The notes under the pieces: model-generated
Database searches by the model: none
What the model saw: the letters and a program-made list of their open reading frames with translations, nothing else
Told to the model about the DNA's origin: nothing
Shown: positions 48,720 to 56,096 of the stretch, piece by piece
Numbering within the stretch: position 1 is the stretch's first letter
Layout of the letters: each line of letters opens with the position of its first letter
Assembly (NCBI RefSeq): GCF_001514195.1
Contig: NZ_KQ948734.1
Span: 464,462 to 528,461, forward strand
Direction: 5' to 3'
Source: Streptomyces griseorubiginosus
Lineage (GTDB): Bacteria; Actinomycetota; Actinomycetes; Streptomycetales; Streptomycetaceae
DNA: 64,000 nt
Program-made: the position numbers and the translations under genes

Positions 48720-49702
48720 GCGACCGCCTTAGTCGTGGTGACCCGCCGCCGCAGCCGCCGCAGCTTGGCGGAGCGGTCCAGGTCCATGGTGTTGAGCACG
48801 TCACCGAGCATGTCCTGCGGCATCCGCTTGACGGCCGCCGCACTCAGGGTCCGCAGCTGCCGGGCCACGGAGGGCTCCCACTTGGACTCGTCGGAGAGAT
48901 GGTGGGCGATGATCGCGCAGTAGGTGCGCACCGCCTTCGGCAGCAGCCGGTCGGCGTCCGGGTCCGCCGCCGTCTCCTCGATGACCTGGTCGAAGGCACG
49001 GATGAAGTCGAGCTGGCGGGCGTCGCCGATCTGGGTGAGGGAGGAGGCCACCCCGCGCCGGTAGAACACGCCGAGCAGGCTCAGCACGGCGAACGACTCC
49101 GCCTCGCGGTGCAGCTTCCAGATCCACGGCCGGTCCTCGGCCGTGCGCAGCCCGTCGGTGAAGTGCAGCAGACCCCGGTCGAGCAGCCGGCGGTGGTAGG
49201 CGCCGGCCCACGCGTACGCGTAGTCCACGGAGGTCGAGCGGTCGGCGGGCAGGATCGCCTCCCGCGGGTTCAGCACCTCGTTCCGCCGCCCTATCGGCAC
49301 CCGGTGCACGGTCCGGGCGCGCGCCACCGTCTGCACATGGTCGGTGCGGACGAAGTCGCAGCCCAACTCCTCGATGGCGGTGACCAGTTCGGTCAGGTAA
49401 CCCGGCGCGAGCCAGTCGTCACCGTCCAGGAAGGTCAGGTACTCGCCCCGGGCCGCGTCCAGGCCGGTGTTGCGCGCGGTGGCGAGCCCGCCGTTCGTCT
49501 CGTGGTGCAGCACCTGCACCTGGGCGACGTCCGAGAGCTCCTCGGCCGCGCGGTCGAGAATGGCCGGAGTTTCGTCCTTGGATTTGTCGTTCACCAGCAC
49601 GAACTCAAAATCCCGGCGGGCATTCAGACGGAGACTTCGGAGAGTGTCCGGGGCGTATTGCTGCACGTTGTAGAACGGCACGATGACGGAGAGCTTAGGC
49701 AC
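48716..49702 (-). CDS. Family 2 glycosyltransferase
   Basis: A 328-residue GT-A enzyme. LSVIVPFYNVQQYAPDTLRSL binds the nucleotide; VLVNDKSKDET and TNGGLATARNTGLDAARGEYLTFLDGDDWLAPGY (DGDDW is the DXD-type metal motif) are typical. A C-terminal helical region of about 110 residues follows the catalytic domain. It probably adds a sugar to the teichulosonic acid-type polymer. It is translationally coupled to the polysialyltransferase-like gene and divergent from the gene at 49901. Confidence 0.92.
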   Translation of the reverse strand: MPKLSVIVPFYNVQQYAPDTLRSLRLNARRDFEFVLVNDKSKDETPAILDRAAEELSDVAQVQVLHHETNGGLATARNTGLDAARGEYLTFLDGDDWLAPGYLTELVTAIEELGCDFVRTDHVQTVARARTVHRVPIGRRNEVLNPREAILPADRSTSVDYAYAWAGAYHRRLLDRGLLHFTDGLRTAEDRPWIWKLHREAESFAVLSLLGVFYRRGVASSLTQIGDARQLDFIRAFDQVIEETAADPDADRLLPKAVRTYCAIIAHHLSDESKWEPSVARQLRTLSAAAVKRMPQDMLGDVLNTMDLDRSAKLRRLRRRVTTTKAVA

Positions 49703-49887
49703 CCGAGAAACGCTAGAAGGCGGTCCGGCAGCTGAACTTTACGGAAAGGGTACTTCGGGTGAACTCGATGTGTCGGATCGGTGCATCCCGTGTACTTCCC
49801 GGGCTCCGGCGGGCCAGTTCGGCTCTCGGTGGGGTGTTGTTAACTTTTCGTTGATTCGCGGTTGGGCCGGACCTTGGAATTGATTCC

Positions 49888-49901
49888 TAGCGTCTTCCCC
49901 G
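49888..49901 (+). promoter_or_regulatory. Putative -10 (TAGCGT) giving a leaderless start
   Basis: TAGCGT at 49888-49893 is followed, after TTCCCC, by GTG at 49901. The spacing suits transcription beginning at the start codon; no ribosome site precedes the GTG. No clear -35 is visible (TTGGGC at 49862 is 20 bases away). The same TAGCGT is found just before the GH20 gene. Confidence 0.45.
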
Positions 49902-51325
49902 TGCCGCCAAGTTCTCCGAAGTCCCTTCGTATCGCCGTCCTCGCGGACTCCGACACCCGCTGGAAATGGGGTGCGCTGACCGCCGACCGCATCGCCCCCG
50001 ATCCGTCCATGGAAACCGCCTCGCGAGGCGGGGCGCAAGTCGGCCGCACGCTGGACGGATTCCTGCTGCGCGGCCGTGCCACCCCCACCGCGCGCCAGCT
50101 CGACGAGGTGGGCGTGCGCGCGGACTCGCTGCGGGAGGTCACCGCCGTCGAGTTCCTGCGCGCCATGGCCGAGACGTCGTACGACATCGTGGTGCTGGCC
50201 CTGGTCGGCGGCGGCGTCCAGGCGATGCTGCACGGCCTCGCGCGGGTCTGGGACGGCCTGGAGAAGGGGTCCGGTCCCGAGCAGGGGTCCGGTCCCGAGA
50301 AGGGGCCCGAATCCCGGAAGCGGCCCGTCGTCGTCACCGGCTATGTCGGAGTCGTCTACGAGAAGCTCGCCGACGGCCTGCTCCTGCGGCACGGAGCCGA
50401 CCTCGTCCTCGCCAACTCCCGCCAGGACGCCGAGCGTTTCCGCGCGGTGTACGAAGGGGTGGGCGCCGACGCCTCCGCGGTGACCGAGGTGGCCCTGCCG
50501 TTCCTCGGCGGGACGGCCTACGAAGGTGAACACACCCCGTACACCGTGGTGTTCGCGGTCCAGCCCTCGGTGCCCGACAACCGCAGGGACCGCACCTACC
50601 TGCTGGAGCGGCTGGTCCGGCACGCACGGCTGCACCCCGAGCGCGAGGTGCTGCTCAAGCTCCGCTCCAGGCCGGGTGAACACACCACCCACATCGAGGA
50701 GTTGCCGTACCAGAAGCTGGTCCAGCGGCTCGATCCGCCGGCCAACTTCCGGCTGGTGTACGGGAACATGGGCCAGGTCCTCGACCACACCGACCTGCTG
50801 GTCACCATCAGCTCCACCGCCGCCCTGGAGTCCCTGCACCGCCGTATCCCTACGGTCGTCCTGACCGACCTCGGCGTGCGCGAGGTGCTCGGCAACCACC
50901 ACTTCGTGGGCTCCGGCTGCCTCGCCTCCTGGGACCAGCTCGACGCCGGACACCGGCCGGTGCCCGACGAGGAGTGGGTGGCCCGGCAGGGCGTCGTCGC
51001 TGGGGGCACCTCCCGGACGGAGTCTGGGGGAGGCACGTACGGGCATGCCTTCGACGCGGCCCGCGAACGCATCGCCAAGTTGCTGGCCTCGCCCGAACTG
51101 CCCCCGCTGACCCCGTACTACACACCCGTCACGGCCCCCGGCTACCTCCCCGGCATCCTCGCCCGCCACCACCTCGGCCCCGACGGCACACCGCTGCCGG
51201 GCGCCCCCGCCGCCGACAGGGAGCCCGGCCCGGTACGGCAGATCGTCCGCCGCGCGGCCCGCGGCGCGTACCGGCACGGGGTGCAGCGGGTGGCCCCGGT
51301 GATCCGTCGGATGGGGGAACTGTGA
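49901..51325 (+). CDS. Putative glycosyltransferase of the glycopolymer locus
   Basis: A 474-residue soluble protein (MPPSSPKSLRIAVLADSDTRWKWGALTADRI...). KSLRIAVLADSDTRWKWG and YDIVVLALVGGGVQAMLHGL form a Rossmann-like N-terminal half; VVVTGYVGVVYEKLADGLLLRHGADLVLANSRQDAERF and EREVLLKLRSRPGEHTTHIEELPYQKL, then LLVTISSTAALESLHRRIPTVVL in the C-terminal half resemble a GT-B enzyme with a Ser-Ser-Thr motif like the polysialyltransferase S motif. No characterised relative is recognised. Two low-complexity insertions are present: three 18-bp repeats at 50261-50314 and a GGTSRTESGGGT segment near 50999-51034. The next frame continues via GTGA at 51322. Confidence 0.75.
   Translation: MPPSSPKSLRIAVLADSDTRWKWGALTADRIAPDPSMETASRGGAQVGRTLDGFLLRGRATPTARQLDEVGVRADSLREVTAVEFLRAMAETSYDIVVLALVGGGVQAMLHGLARVWDGLEKGSGPEQGSGPEKGPESRKRPVVVTGYVGVVYEKLADGLLLRHGADLVLANSRQDAERFRAVYEGVGADASAVTEVALPFLGGTAYEGEHTPYTVVFAVQPSVPDNRRDRTYLLERLVRHARLHPEREVLLKLRSRPGEHTTHIEELPYQKLVQRLDPPANFRLVYGNMGQVLDHTDLLVTISSTAALESLHRRIPTVVLTDLGVREVLGNHHFVGSGCLASWDQLDAGHRPVPDEEWVARQGVVAGGTSRTESGGGTYGHAFDAARERIAKLLASPELPPLTPYYTPVTAPGYLPGILARHHLGPDGTPLPGAPAADREPGPVRQIVRRAARGAYRHGVQRVAPVIRRMGEL
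50261..50314 (+). repeat. Three 18-bp tandem repeats (EKGSGP-type) in the glycosyltransferase gene
   Basis: Units 50261-50278, 50279-50296 and 50297-50314 encode EKGSGP, EQGSGP and EKGPES. They expand a loop between a helix and the VVVTGYVGVVY strand and keep the frame. Confidence 0.8.
50999..51042 (+). repeat. Interspersed GGGGGCACCTCCC / GGGGGAGGCAC mini-element inside a coding region
   Basis: GCTGGGGGCACCTCCCGG at 51000-51017 and TGGGGGAGGCACG at 51028-51040 flank ACGGAGTC. I recall this pattern as a short repeat scattered in Streptomyces genomes, where it adds peptides such as GGTSRTESGGGT in frame. Here it interrupts the region around EEWVARQGVVA and YGHAFDAAR. Confidence 0.55.
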
Positions 51326-51654
51326 ACGCCTTCCGCGACACGGCGAACACGTTCCACGGGCCGTTCCGGGGAGCGGCGAGCACGTCTTACGGCGGCTCCT
51401 TCGGGGGGCCCGCGAACGCCACCCACGGCCCGTCCAGCGGTCCCGGGAACGCCTCCCAGGGCCCTTCCCGGGACGCCGCGAGCACGTCCCCCGGAGGCCC
51501 CTTCGGCGGGCCCGTGAACGTCACCCCCGCCCCTTCCCGGGACGCCGCGAGCACGTCCTATGGCGGCTCCTTCGGCGGCCCCGTGAACGCCACCCCCGCC
51601 CCTTCCCGCGACGCCGCGACCACCTCCCACGCCCCTTTCCGAGGAGCAGACCCC
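51322..51654 (+). repeat. 111-codon open, repeat-rich segment upstream of neuA
   Basis: A GTG at 51322 overlaps the stop of the preceding gene (GTGA) and its frame runs without stop into the neuA coding region. It would encode repeats of a 23-residue (69-bp) unit (TSYGGSFGGPVNATPAPSRDAAS, three imperfect copies). The NeuA homology and a good ribosome site (GAGGAG at 51641-51646) start only at 51655. It may be a translated low-complexity extension or a coupled spacer. Confidence 0.6.
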
Positions 51655-52920
51655 ATGTCCAACCCGCAGACGAGCCGGAGTGCCTCCGTGCGCCGGGTGC
51701 TCGCCGTGATTCCCGCGCGTGGCGGCTCCAAGGGCGTGCCCGCGAAGAACCTCGCCTCCGTCGGCGGCGTCCCGCTGGTGGCCCGGGCCGTTCGTGAGTG
51801 CCGGGCCACCCGCCTGGTGACCGACGTGGTCGTCTCCACCGACGACCAGGCCATCGCCGCCGCCGCCCGCTCGGCCGGCGCCGAGGTCGTGCTGCGCCCC
51901 GCCGCCATCGCCGGGGACACCGCCACCTCCGAGGCCGCCGTGCTGCACGCCATGGACGCCCACGAGGCCCTGCACGGCTCCGCCGTCGACGTGGTCGTGT
52001 TCGTGCAGTGCACGAGCCCCTTCGTCGTCCGGGAGGACATCGACGGCGTGGCCTCCGCGATCGTCGAGAACGGCGCCGACACGGCCGTCACCGTTGCCCC
52101 CTTCCACGGCTTCATCTGGCGCGACGCCGACACGGAGGCCACCGCCGGCACCGTCACCGAGACCGAGGCGGCCGTCGGCGGCGGCTACGGCGTCAACCAC
52201 GACAAGTCCTTCCGCCCCCGCCGCCAGGACCGCCCCCAGGACCTCCTGGAGACCGGCGCCGCCTACGCCATGGACGCGCCCGGCTTCCGCAAGCACCAGC
52301 ACCGCTTCTTCGGCCGCACCGAACTCGTGCGCACCGACCCCGCGCGCGTGCTGGAGATCGACGACCCGCACGACCTGGCCCGCGCCCGCGCGCTGGCCCC
52401 CCTCTTCGACGCGGACCGCCCCGGCGCGCTCCCGTCCTTCGAGGACGTCGACGCGGTCGTCCTGGACTTCGACGGCACCCAGACCGACGACCGGGTGCTG
52501 ATCGACGCCGATGGAAAGGAGTTCGTCTCCGTGCACCGCGGCGACGGACTCGGCATCGCCGCCCTGCGCAAGTCGGGCCTCAAGATGCTGATCCTCTCCA
52601 CGGAGCAGAACCCGGTCGTCGCCGCCCGCGCACGGAAGCTCAAGATCCCCGTGCTGCACGGCATCGACCGGAAGGACCTCGCCCTCAAGCAGTGGTGCGA
52701 GGAGCAGGGCATCGCGCCCGAGCGCGTGCTCTACGTCGGCAACGACGTCAACGACCTCCCGTGCTTCGCCCTCGTGGGCTGGCCCGTGGCGGTCGCGAGC
52801 GCCCACGACGTGGTACGCGGCGCCGCCCGTGCGGTCACCACCGTCCCCGGTGGCGACGGCGCGATCCGAGAGATCGCCAGCTGGATCCTCGGCCCCTCTC
52901 TCGACTCCCTCACCAAGTAA
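51655..52920 (+). CDS. neuA: CMP-nonulosonic acid synthetase fused to a HAD (KdsC-like) phosphatase
   Basis: A 421-residue bifunctional protein. Residues about 12-230 are the cytidylyltransferase: VLAVIPARGGSKGVPAKNL (CTP-binding), VVSTDDQAIAAAARSAGAEVVLRPA, VVFVQCTSPFV, YAMDAPGFRKH. It activates a nonulosonic acid with CTP to the CMP-sugar. From about 265 a HAD domain follows: VVLDFDGTQTDDRVLIDADGKEF (nucleophile Asp), LKMLILSTEQNPVVAARARKLKIPVLHG, VLYVGNDVNDLPC, typical of KdsC/9-phosphatases. The fusion can remove the 9-phosphate made by NeuB before activation. From memory, the S. coelicolor counterpart (SCO4881 region) is needed for Kdn-containing teichulosonic acid. It is followed by neuB after 14 bases. 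Confidence 0.9.
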   Translation: MSNPQTSRSASVRRVLAVIPARGGSKGVPAKNLASVGGVPLVARAVRECRATRLVTDVVVSTDDQAIAAAARSAGAEVVLRPAAIAGDTATSEAAVLHAMDAHEALHGSAVDVVVFVQCTSPFVVREDIDGVASAIVENGADTAVTVAPFHGFIWRDADTEATAGTVTETEAAVGGGYGVNHDKSFRPRRQDRPQDLLETGAAYAMDAPGFRKHQHRFFGRTELVRTDPARVLEIDDPHDLARARALAPLFDADRPGALPSFEDVDAVVLDFDGTQTDDRVLIDADGKEFVSVHRGDGLGIAALRKSGLKMLILSTEQNPVVAARARKLKIPVLHGIDRKDLALKQWCEEQGIAPERVLYVGNDVNDLPCFALVGWPVAVASAHDVVRGAARAVTTVPGGDGAIREIASWILGPSLDSLTK

Positions 52921-52934
52921 GGAAATCACCCGCC

Positions 52935-53876
52935 ATGTCTGTCAACTCCCGTCTGCGCACCTTCGGTACCGAGCGCATCGCAGGACCCGGTCAGCCCGTC
53001 TACATCTGCGGCGAGATCGGCATCAACCACAACGGCGAGCTGGAGAACGCCTTCAAGCTCATCGACGTGGCCGCCGAGGCCGGCTGCGACGCCGTGAAGT
53101 TCCAGAAGCGCACCCCCGAGATCTGCACCCCGCGCGACCAGTGGGACATCGAGCGCGACACCCCCTGGGGCCGGATGACGTACATCGACTACCGCCACCG
53201 TGTGGAGTTCGGTGAGGACGAGTACCGCCAGATCGACGAGTACTGCAAGGAGAAGGGGATCGCCTGGTTCGCCTCCCCGTGGGACACCGAGGCCGTCGCC
53301 TTCCTGGAGAAGTTCGACGTCCCGGCCCACAAGGTGGCCTCCGCCTCGCTGACCGACGACGAGCTGCTCCGCGCCCTGCGCGCCACCGGCCGTACGATCA
53401 TCCTGTCCTCCGGCATGTCGACGCCGAAGCAGATCCGCCACGCGGTCGAGGTCCTCGGCTCGGACAACATCCTTCTCTGCCACGCCACTTCGACCTACCC
53501 GGCCAAGGCCGAGGAGCTCAACCTGCGCGTGATCAACACGCTCCAGGAGGAGTACCCCAACGTCCCGATCGGCTACTCCGGCCACGAGACGGGCCTCCAG
53601 ACCACCCTCGCCGCGGTCGCCCTGGGCGCCACCTTCGTCGAGCGCCACATCACCCTGGACCGCGCGATGTGGGGCTCCGACCAGGCCGCGTCGGTCGAGC
53701 CGCAGGGCCTTCAGCGCCTGGTGCGCGACATCCGCACCATCGAGGCCTCCCTGGGCGACGGCGTCAAGAAGGTCTACGACTCCGAGCTCGGCCCGATGAA
53801 GAAGCTGCGCCGCGTCACGGGCGTCGTCGCCGAGGCGGAGATCGCCGCGGCGGCGGGCGAGCCGGTCTCGGTCTGA
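52935..53876 (+). CDS. neuB: Nonulosonic acid (Neu/Kdn) synthase, short form
   Basis: A 313-residue TIM-barrel synthase. GQPVYICGEIGINHNGELENAFKLIDVAAEAGCDAVKFQKR, ASPWDTEAVAFLEKF, KVASASLTDDELLRALRATGRTIILSSGMST, LCHATSTYPAKAEELNL and GYSGHETGLQTTLAAVALGATFVERHITLDRAMWGSDQAASVEP are hallmark segments. It condenses PEP with a mannose or ManNAc (6-phosphate) to give Kdn or Neu5Ac (9-phosphate). The C-terminal antifreeze-like SAF domain of most NeuB proteins is missing; the protein ends soon after the barrel. AAGGAAA lies 9 bases before the ATG. A perfect 16-bp hairpin follows. Confidence 0.92.
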   Translation: MSVNSRLRTFGTERIAGPGQPVYICGEIGINHNGELENAFKLIDVAAEAGCDAVKFQKRTPEICTPRDQWDIERDTPWGRMTYIDYRHRVEFGEDEYRQIDEYCKEKGIAWFASPWDTEAVAFLEKFDVPAHKVASASLTDDELLRALRATGRTIILSSGMSTPKQIRHAVEVLGSDNILLCHATSTYPAKAEELNLRVINTLQEEYPNVPIGYSGHETGLQTTLAAVALGATFVERHITLDRAMWGSDQAASVEPQGLQRLVRDIRTIEASLGDGVKKVYDSELGPMKKLRRVTGVVAEAEIAAAAGEPVSV

Positions 53877-53886
53877 TCCACCAAGT

Positions 53887-53928
53887 GCCGGGTCCTCGGA
53901 GGCGGTTCGCTCCCTCCGAGGACCCGGC
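53887..53928 (+). terminator. Perfect 16-bp stem after neuB
   Basis: GCCGGGTCCTCGGAGG (53887-53902) is the exact reverse complement of CCTCCGAGGACCCGGC (53913-53928), with a 10-base loop. It begins 10 bases after the neuB stop and should terminate the neuA-neuB transcript or reduce read-through into the next gene. Confidence 0.88.
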
Positions 53929-53952
53929 GCGCCTACTGCTTACGCGCCTCTC

Positions 53953-55059
53953 ATGAGCGCCTTACGACGGGACGGTCGTACGTCGATGAGCCCCCGCGCC
54001 GGGAACACCGGCCCCCGCACCCTCGCGTTCGTCGAGAGCCCGGTACAGCTCCTGAACGTGCTGGAGTGGGCGCACGCCCACGCGCCCGGCGCCGAGCTCA
54101 CCCTCGTCGTGCTGTCCCCGACCGACCCCATGACCCGCGGCCAGCTGCGCCGGATGGCCGAACTCGCCCGCGAGGAGGCCCACGAGGTCCGCTGGGAGGA
54201 GGCGAGGGGCGGCCCCGGGGCCCCCTTCCAGACCATCGGCGGCCTGGCGGGCATGCTCCGCAGGGCCGACCGTGTCGTCCTGGGCGACCCCTTCTCCCGC
54301 TACGTACAGCTCCTCCTGACCATCACCCGCGCCCCCGACCTGGTCGTCGTCGACGACGGCACGGCGACGATGGAGTTCGTCGCCCAACTGGCCCGCGGTG
54401 AACGCCTGGTGCGCTGGCACCGCAAGGGCGGCCGCCCGAGCCCCCGCGACCTCGCCTTCGCCCCGATCTCGGCGGCGGCCCGCAAGCGCCTGACGCCGGG
54501 GGAGGGCCGGGGAGTCGAGATCTTCTCCTCGATGCCGATGACGGAGACTCCGGCGGGAGTGACCGTGTCCGTCAACGCCTTCGCCTGGACCCGCGCCCGC
54601 TTCGGCCCGCCCCGCATCACCAAGGGCGCGGACATGGTGGGCACGTCACTGGTGGAGACGGGCGTGGTGGACGCCGACCGCTACCTGGAGGCGGTGACCG
54701 GCCTCGCCAAGACCCACGGCGCGACCCGGTACTTCGCCCACCGCCGCGAGGCGACCGACAAACTCCACCGGCTGGCCGTGGAGACGGGCCTGGAGATCGT
54801 CCGCCCCGACCTCCCCCTCGAACTGATCGCCCGCCGGGGCCCCATCGGCCGTACGATCCTCAGCTTCCCGTCCACGGTCGTCCACACCCTCCCCCTCGCC
54901 CTCGCCGGCACGGAGGTCCGCGTCTCGGTCTGCGACATCGACCCGGACTGGCTGACGGAGACGGCGTCCCCCCGGGCGCAGGGCTTCCTGTCGGGCGTCA
55001 CGGGTTCGGCGAAGGATGTGCACCGGCTGTCGGCGGTGTCGGTGGCACCGGTTGTCTGA
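53953..55059 (+). CDS. Polysialyltransferase-family glycosyltransferase 2
   Basis: A 368-residue soluble protein. It begins RTLAFVESPVQLLNVLEWAHAHAPGAELTLVVLSP, the N-terminal 'ESPVQLLN' block of GT52/polysialyltransferase-like enzymes. APDLVVVDDGTATMEFV, ATRYFAHRREATDKLHRLA (corresponding to the HP-type motif) and TILSFPSTVVHTLPLAL (S-type motif) follow. It probably uses CMP-Kdn or a related donor in wall polymer synthesis. ATG 53953 or the ATG at 53986 may be the start. It lies after the neuB hairpin but in the same direction. Confidence 0.8.
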   Translation: MSALRRDGRTSMSPRAGNTGPRTLAFVESPVQLLNVLEWAHAHAPGAELTLVVLSPTDPMTRGQLRRMAELAREEAHEVRWEEARGGPGAPFQTIGGLAGMLRRADRVVLGDPFSRYVQLLLTITRAPDLVVVDDGTATMEFVAQLARGERLVRWHRKGGRPSPRDLAFAPISAAARKRLTPGEGRGVEIFSSMPMTETPAGVTVSVNAFAWTRARFGPPRITKGADMVGTSLVETGVVDADRYLEAVTGLAKTHGATRYFAHRREATDKLHRLAVETGLEIVRPDLPLELIARRGPIGRTILSFPSTVVHTLPLALAGTEVRVSVCDIDPDWLTETASPRAQGFLSGVTGSAKDVHRLSAVSVAPVV

Positions 55060-55158
55060 ACCAGCACCCGTTGTCTGAAACACCGAGGGCGGCTCTCAGC
55101 CGGATCGTCTAGCATCGTCGTTCGCTTGTGCGATCTTCGATGAGAGATGCGACGGGGG

Positions 55159-55509
55159 ATGGCTGGAGTGGACGAACCGCGGGAGGTCGTGGGGGAGTTC
55201 CGACGCAGGGAGCTCCTCGTTCCGGTGGTCGACGGCGCGCTGCTGTCGGCGGAGGCGGGCGGCATCCGCTGGCTGTTTGCGTTCACGGACGTCACCGCGC
55301 TGGAACGGTTCGCCGAGGCGAGAGGCGAGGACGTACCCGCATGGGTGCCGGTGTACGGCGCGCGTCTGCTGGACCAGGTGGTCCCGAGGGTCGACGGGCC
55401 GACCGGTGTCGCGGTGGACGCGGGCAGCGAGGCGGGATTCGTCCTGCCGCCGGTGACGGGGATCGTGCCGGACAGGGTGGCAGTCGACACGGGGGAATCG
55501 GCAGCGTGA
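55159..55509 (+). CDS. SseB-domain protein of the type VII toxin cassette
   Basis: A 116-residue protein: REVVGEFRRRELLVPVVDGALLSAEAGGIRWLFAFTDVTALERFAEARGEDVPAWVPVYGARLLDQVVPRV, the SseB N-terminal fold often found beside ESX/T7SS substrates in Streptomyces. Its role is unknown; chaperone-like or secretion-linked functions are assumed from context. ATG 55159 follows GACGGGGG; ATG 55147 adds four residues. It is coupled by GTGA (55506-55509) to the next gene. Confidence 0.75.
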   Translation: MAGVDEPREVVGEFRRRELLVPVVDGALLSAEAGGIRWLFAFTDVTALERFAEARGEDVPAWVPVYGARLLDQVVPRVDGPTGVAVDAGSEAGFVLPPVTGIVPDRVAVDTGESAA

Positions 55510-56096
55510 GCGACGGCTACCAGGTCGATCCGGAGGCGATGGAACGGATCACCCGAGGCATCAACCAGGCCATGGCGGAGCTGAAGGAGTTCGGCTTCGA
55601 CATCGAGGCGAACCTGGGCCGTGGCTTCGGCGACCTCTCGATGACGGGTCTGGAGGTCGGCGACGACGGCCTCCAGCAGGTCTTCGGGGACTTCTGCGAC
55701 CGCTGGGGCTGGGGAGTGCGCTCCCTGATGCAGGACGCGAACGAGTTCGCCGGCCGGCTGGGCCTGTCGGCGGGGATCTACCACGAGCAGGAGCAGTACG
55801 TCTCCGACACCCTGAAGACGGTGTGGACCGCGGGTACGGGCAACCCGTACCTCTCTCCCGACGAGGTGAAGGAACGTTCCTGGTCGGAGACGCTGAAGGA
55901 CAACCCCCTGTCCCAGGTGGCGCACGCGGACTACAGCGCGGAGTCCTTCACGTCCGGCCAGGACGAGGTGAAGGCGGCCTGGTCGCAGGCGGCGGAGGAC
56001 GTGTCGACCTCGACGGTGACACCGGACGCGTTCCTCGATCCGCGGACGGACTGGCAGTGGGGCGGACCGCCCGACTCGGCCGAGAGTGAGGGCTGA
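55506..56096 (+). CDS. Helical type VII secretion-associated protein (WXG/EspB-like)
   Basis: A 196-residue protein: YQVDPEAMERITRGINQAMAELKEFGFDIEANLGRGFGDLSMTGLEVGDDGLQQVFGDFCDRWGWGVRSLMQDANEFAGRLGLSAGIYHEQEQYVSDTLK. Two long helices with a WGWGV turn make a hairpin like WXG100 and related ESX partners; Y-x-x-x-D/E at YHEQEQYVSD is a possible secretion signal. It is probably the secretion partner of the RHS toxin whose ATG overlaps its stop (TGATG). GTG 55506 overlaps the SseB gene stop. Confidence 0.8.
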   Translation: MSDGYQVDPEAMERITRGINQAMAELKEFGFDIEANLGRGFGDLSMTGLEVGDDGLQQVFGDFCDRWGWGVRSLMQDANEFAGRLGLSAGIYHEQEQYVSDTLKTVWTAGTGNPYLSPDEVKERSWSETLKDNPLSQVAHADYSAESFTSGQDEVKAAWSQAAEDVSTSTVTPDAFLDPRTDWQWGGPPDSAESEG

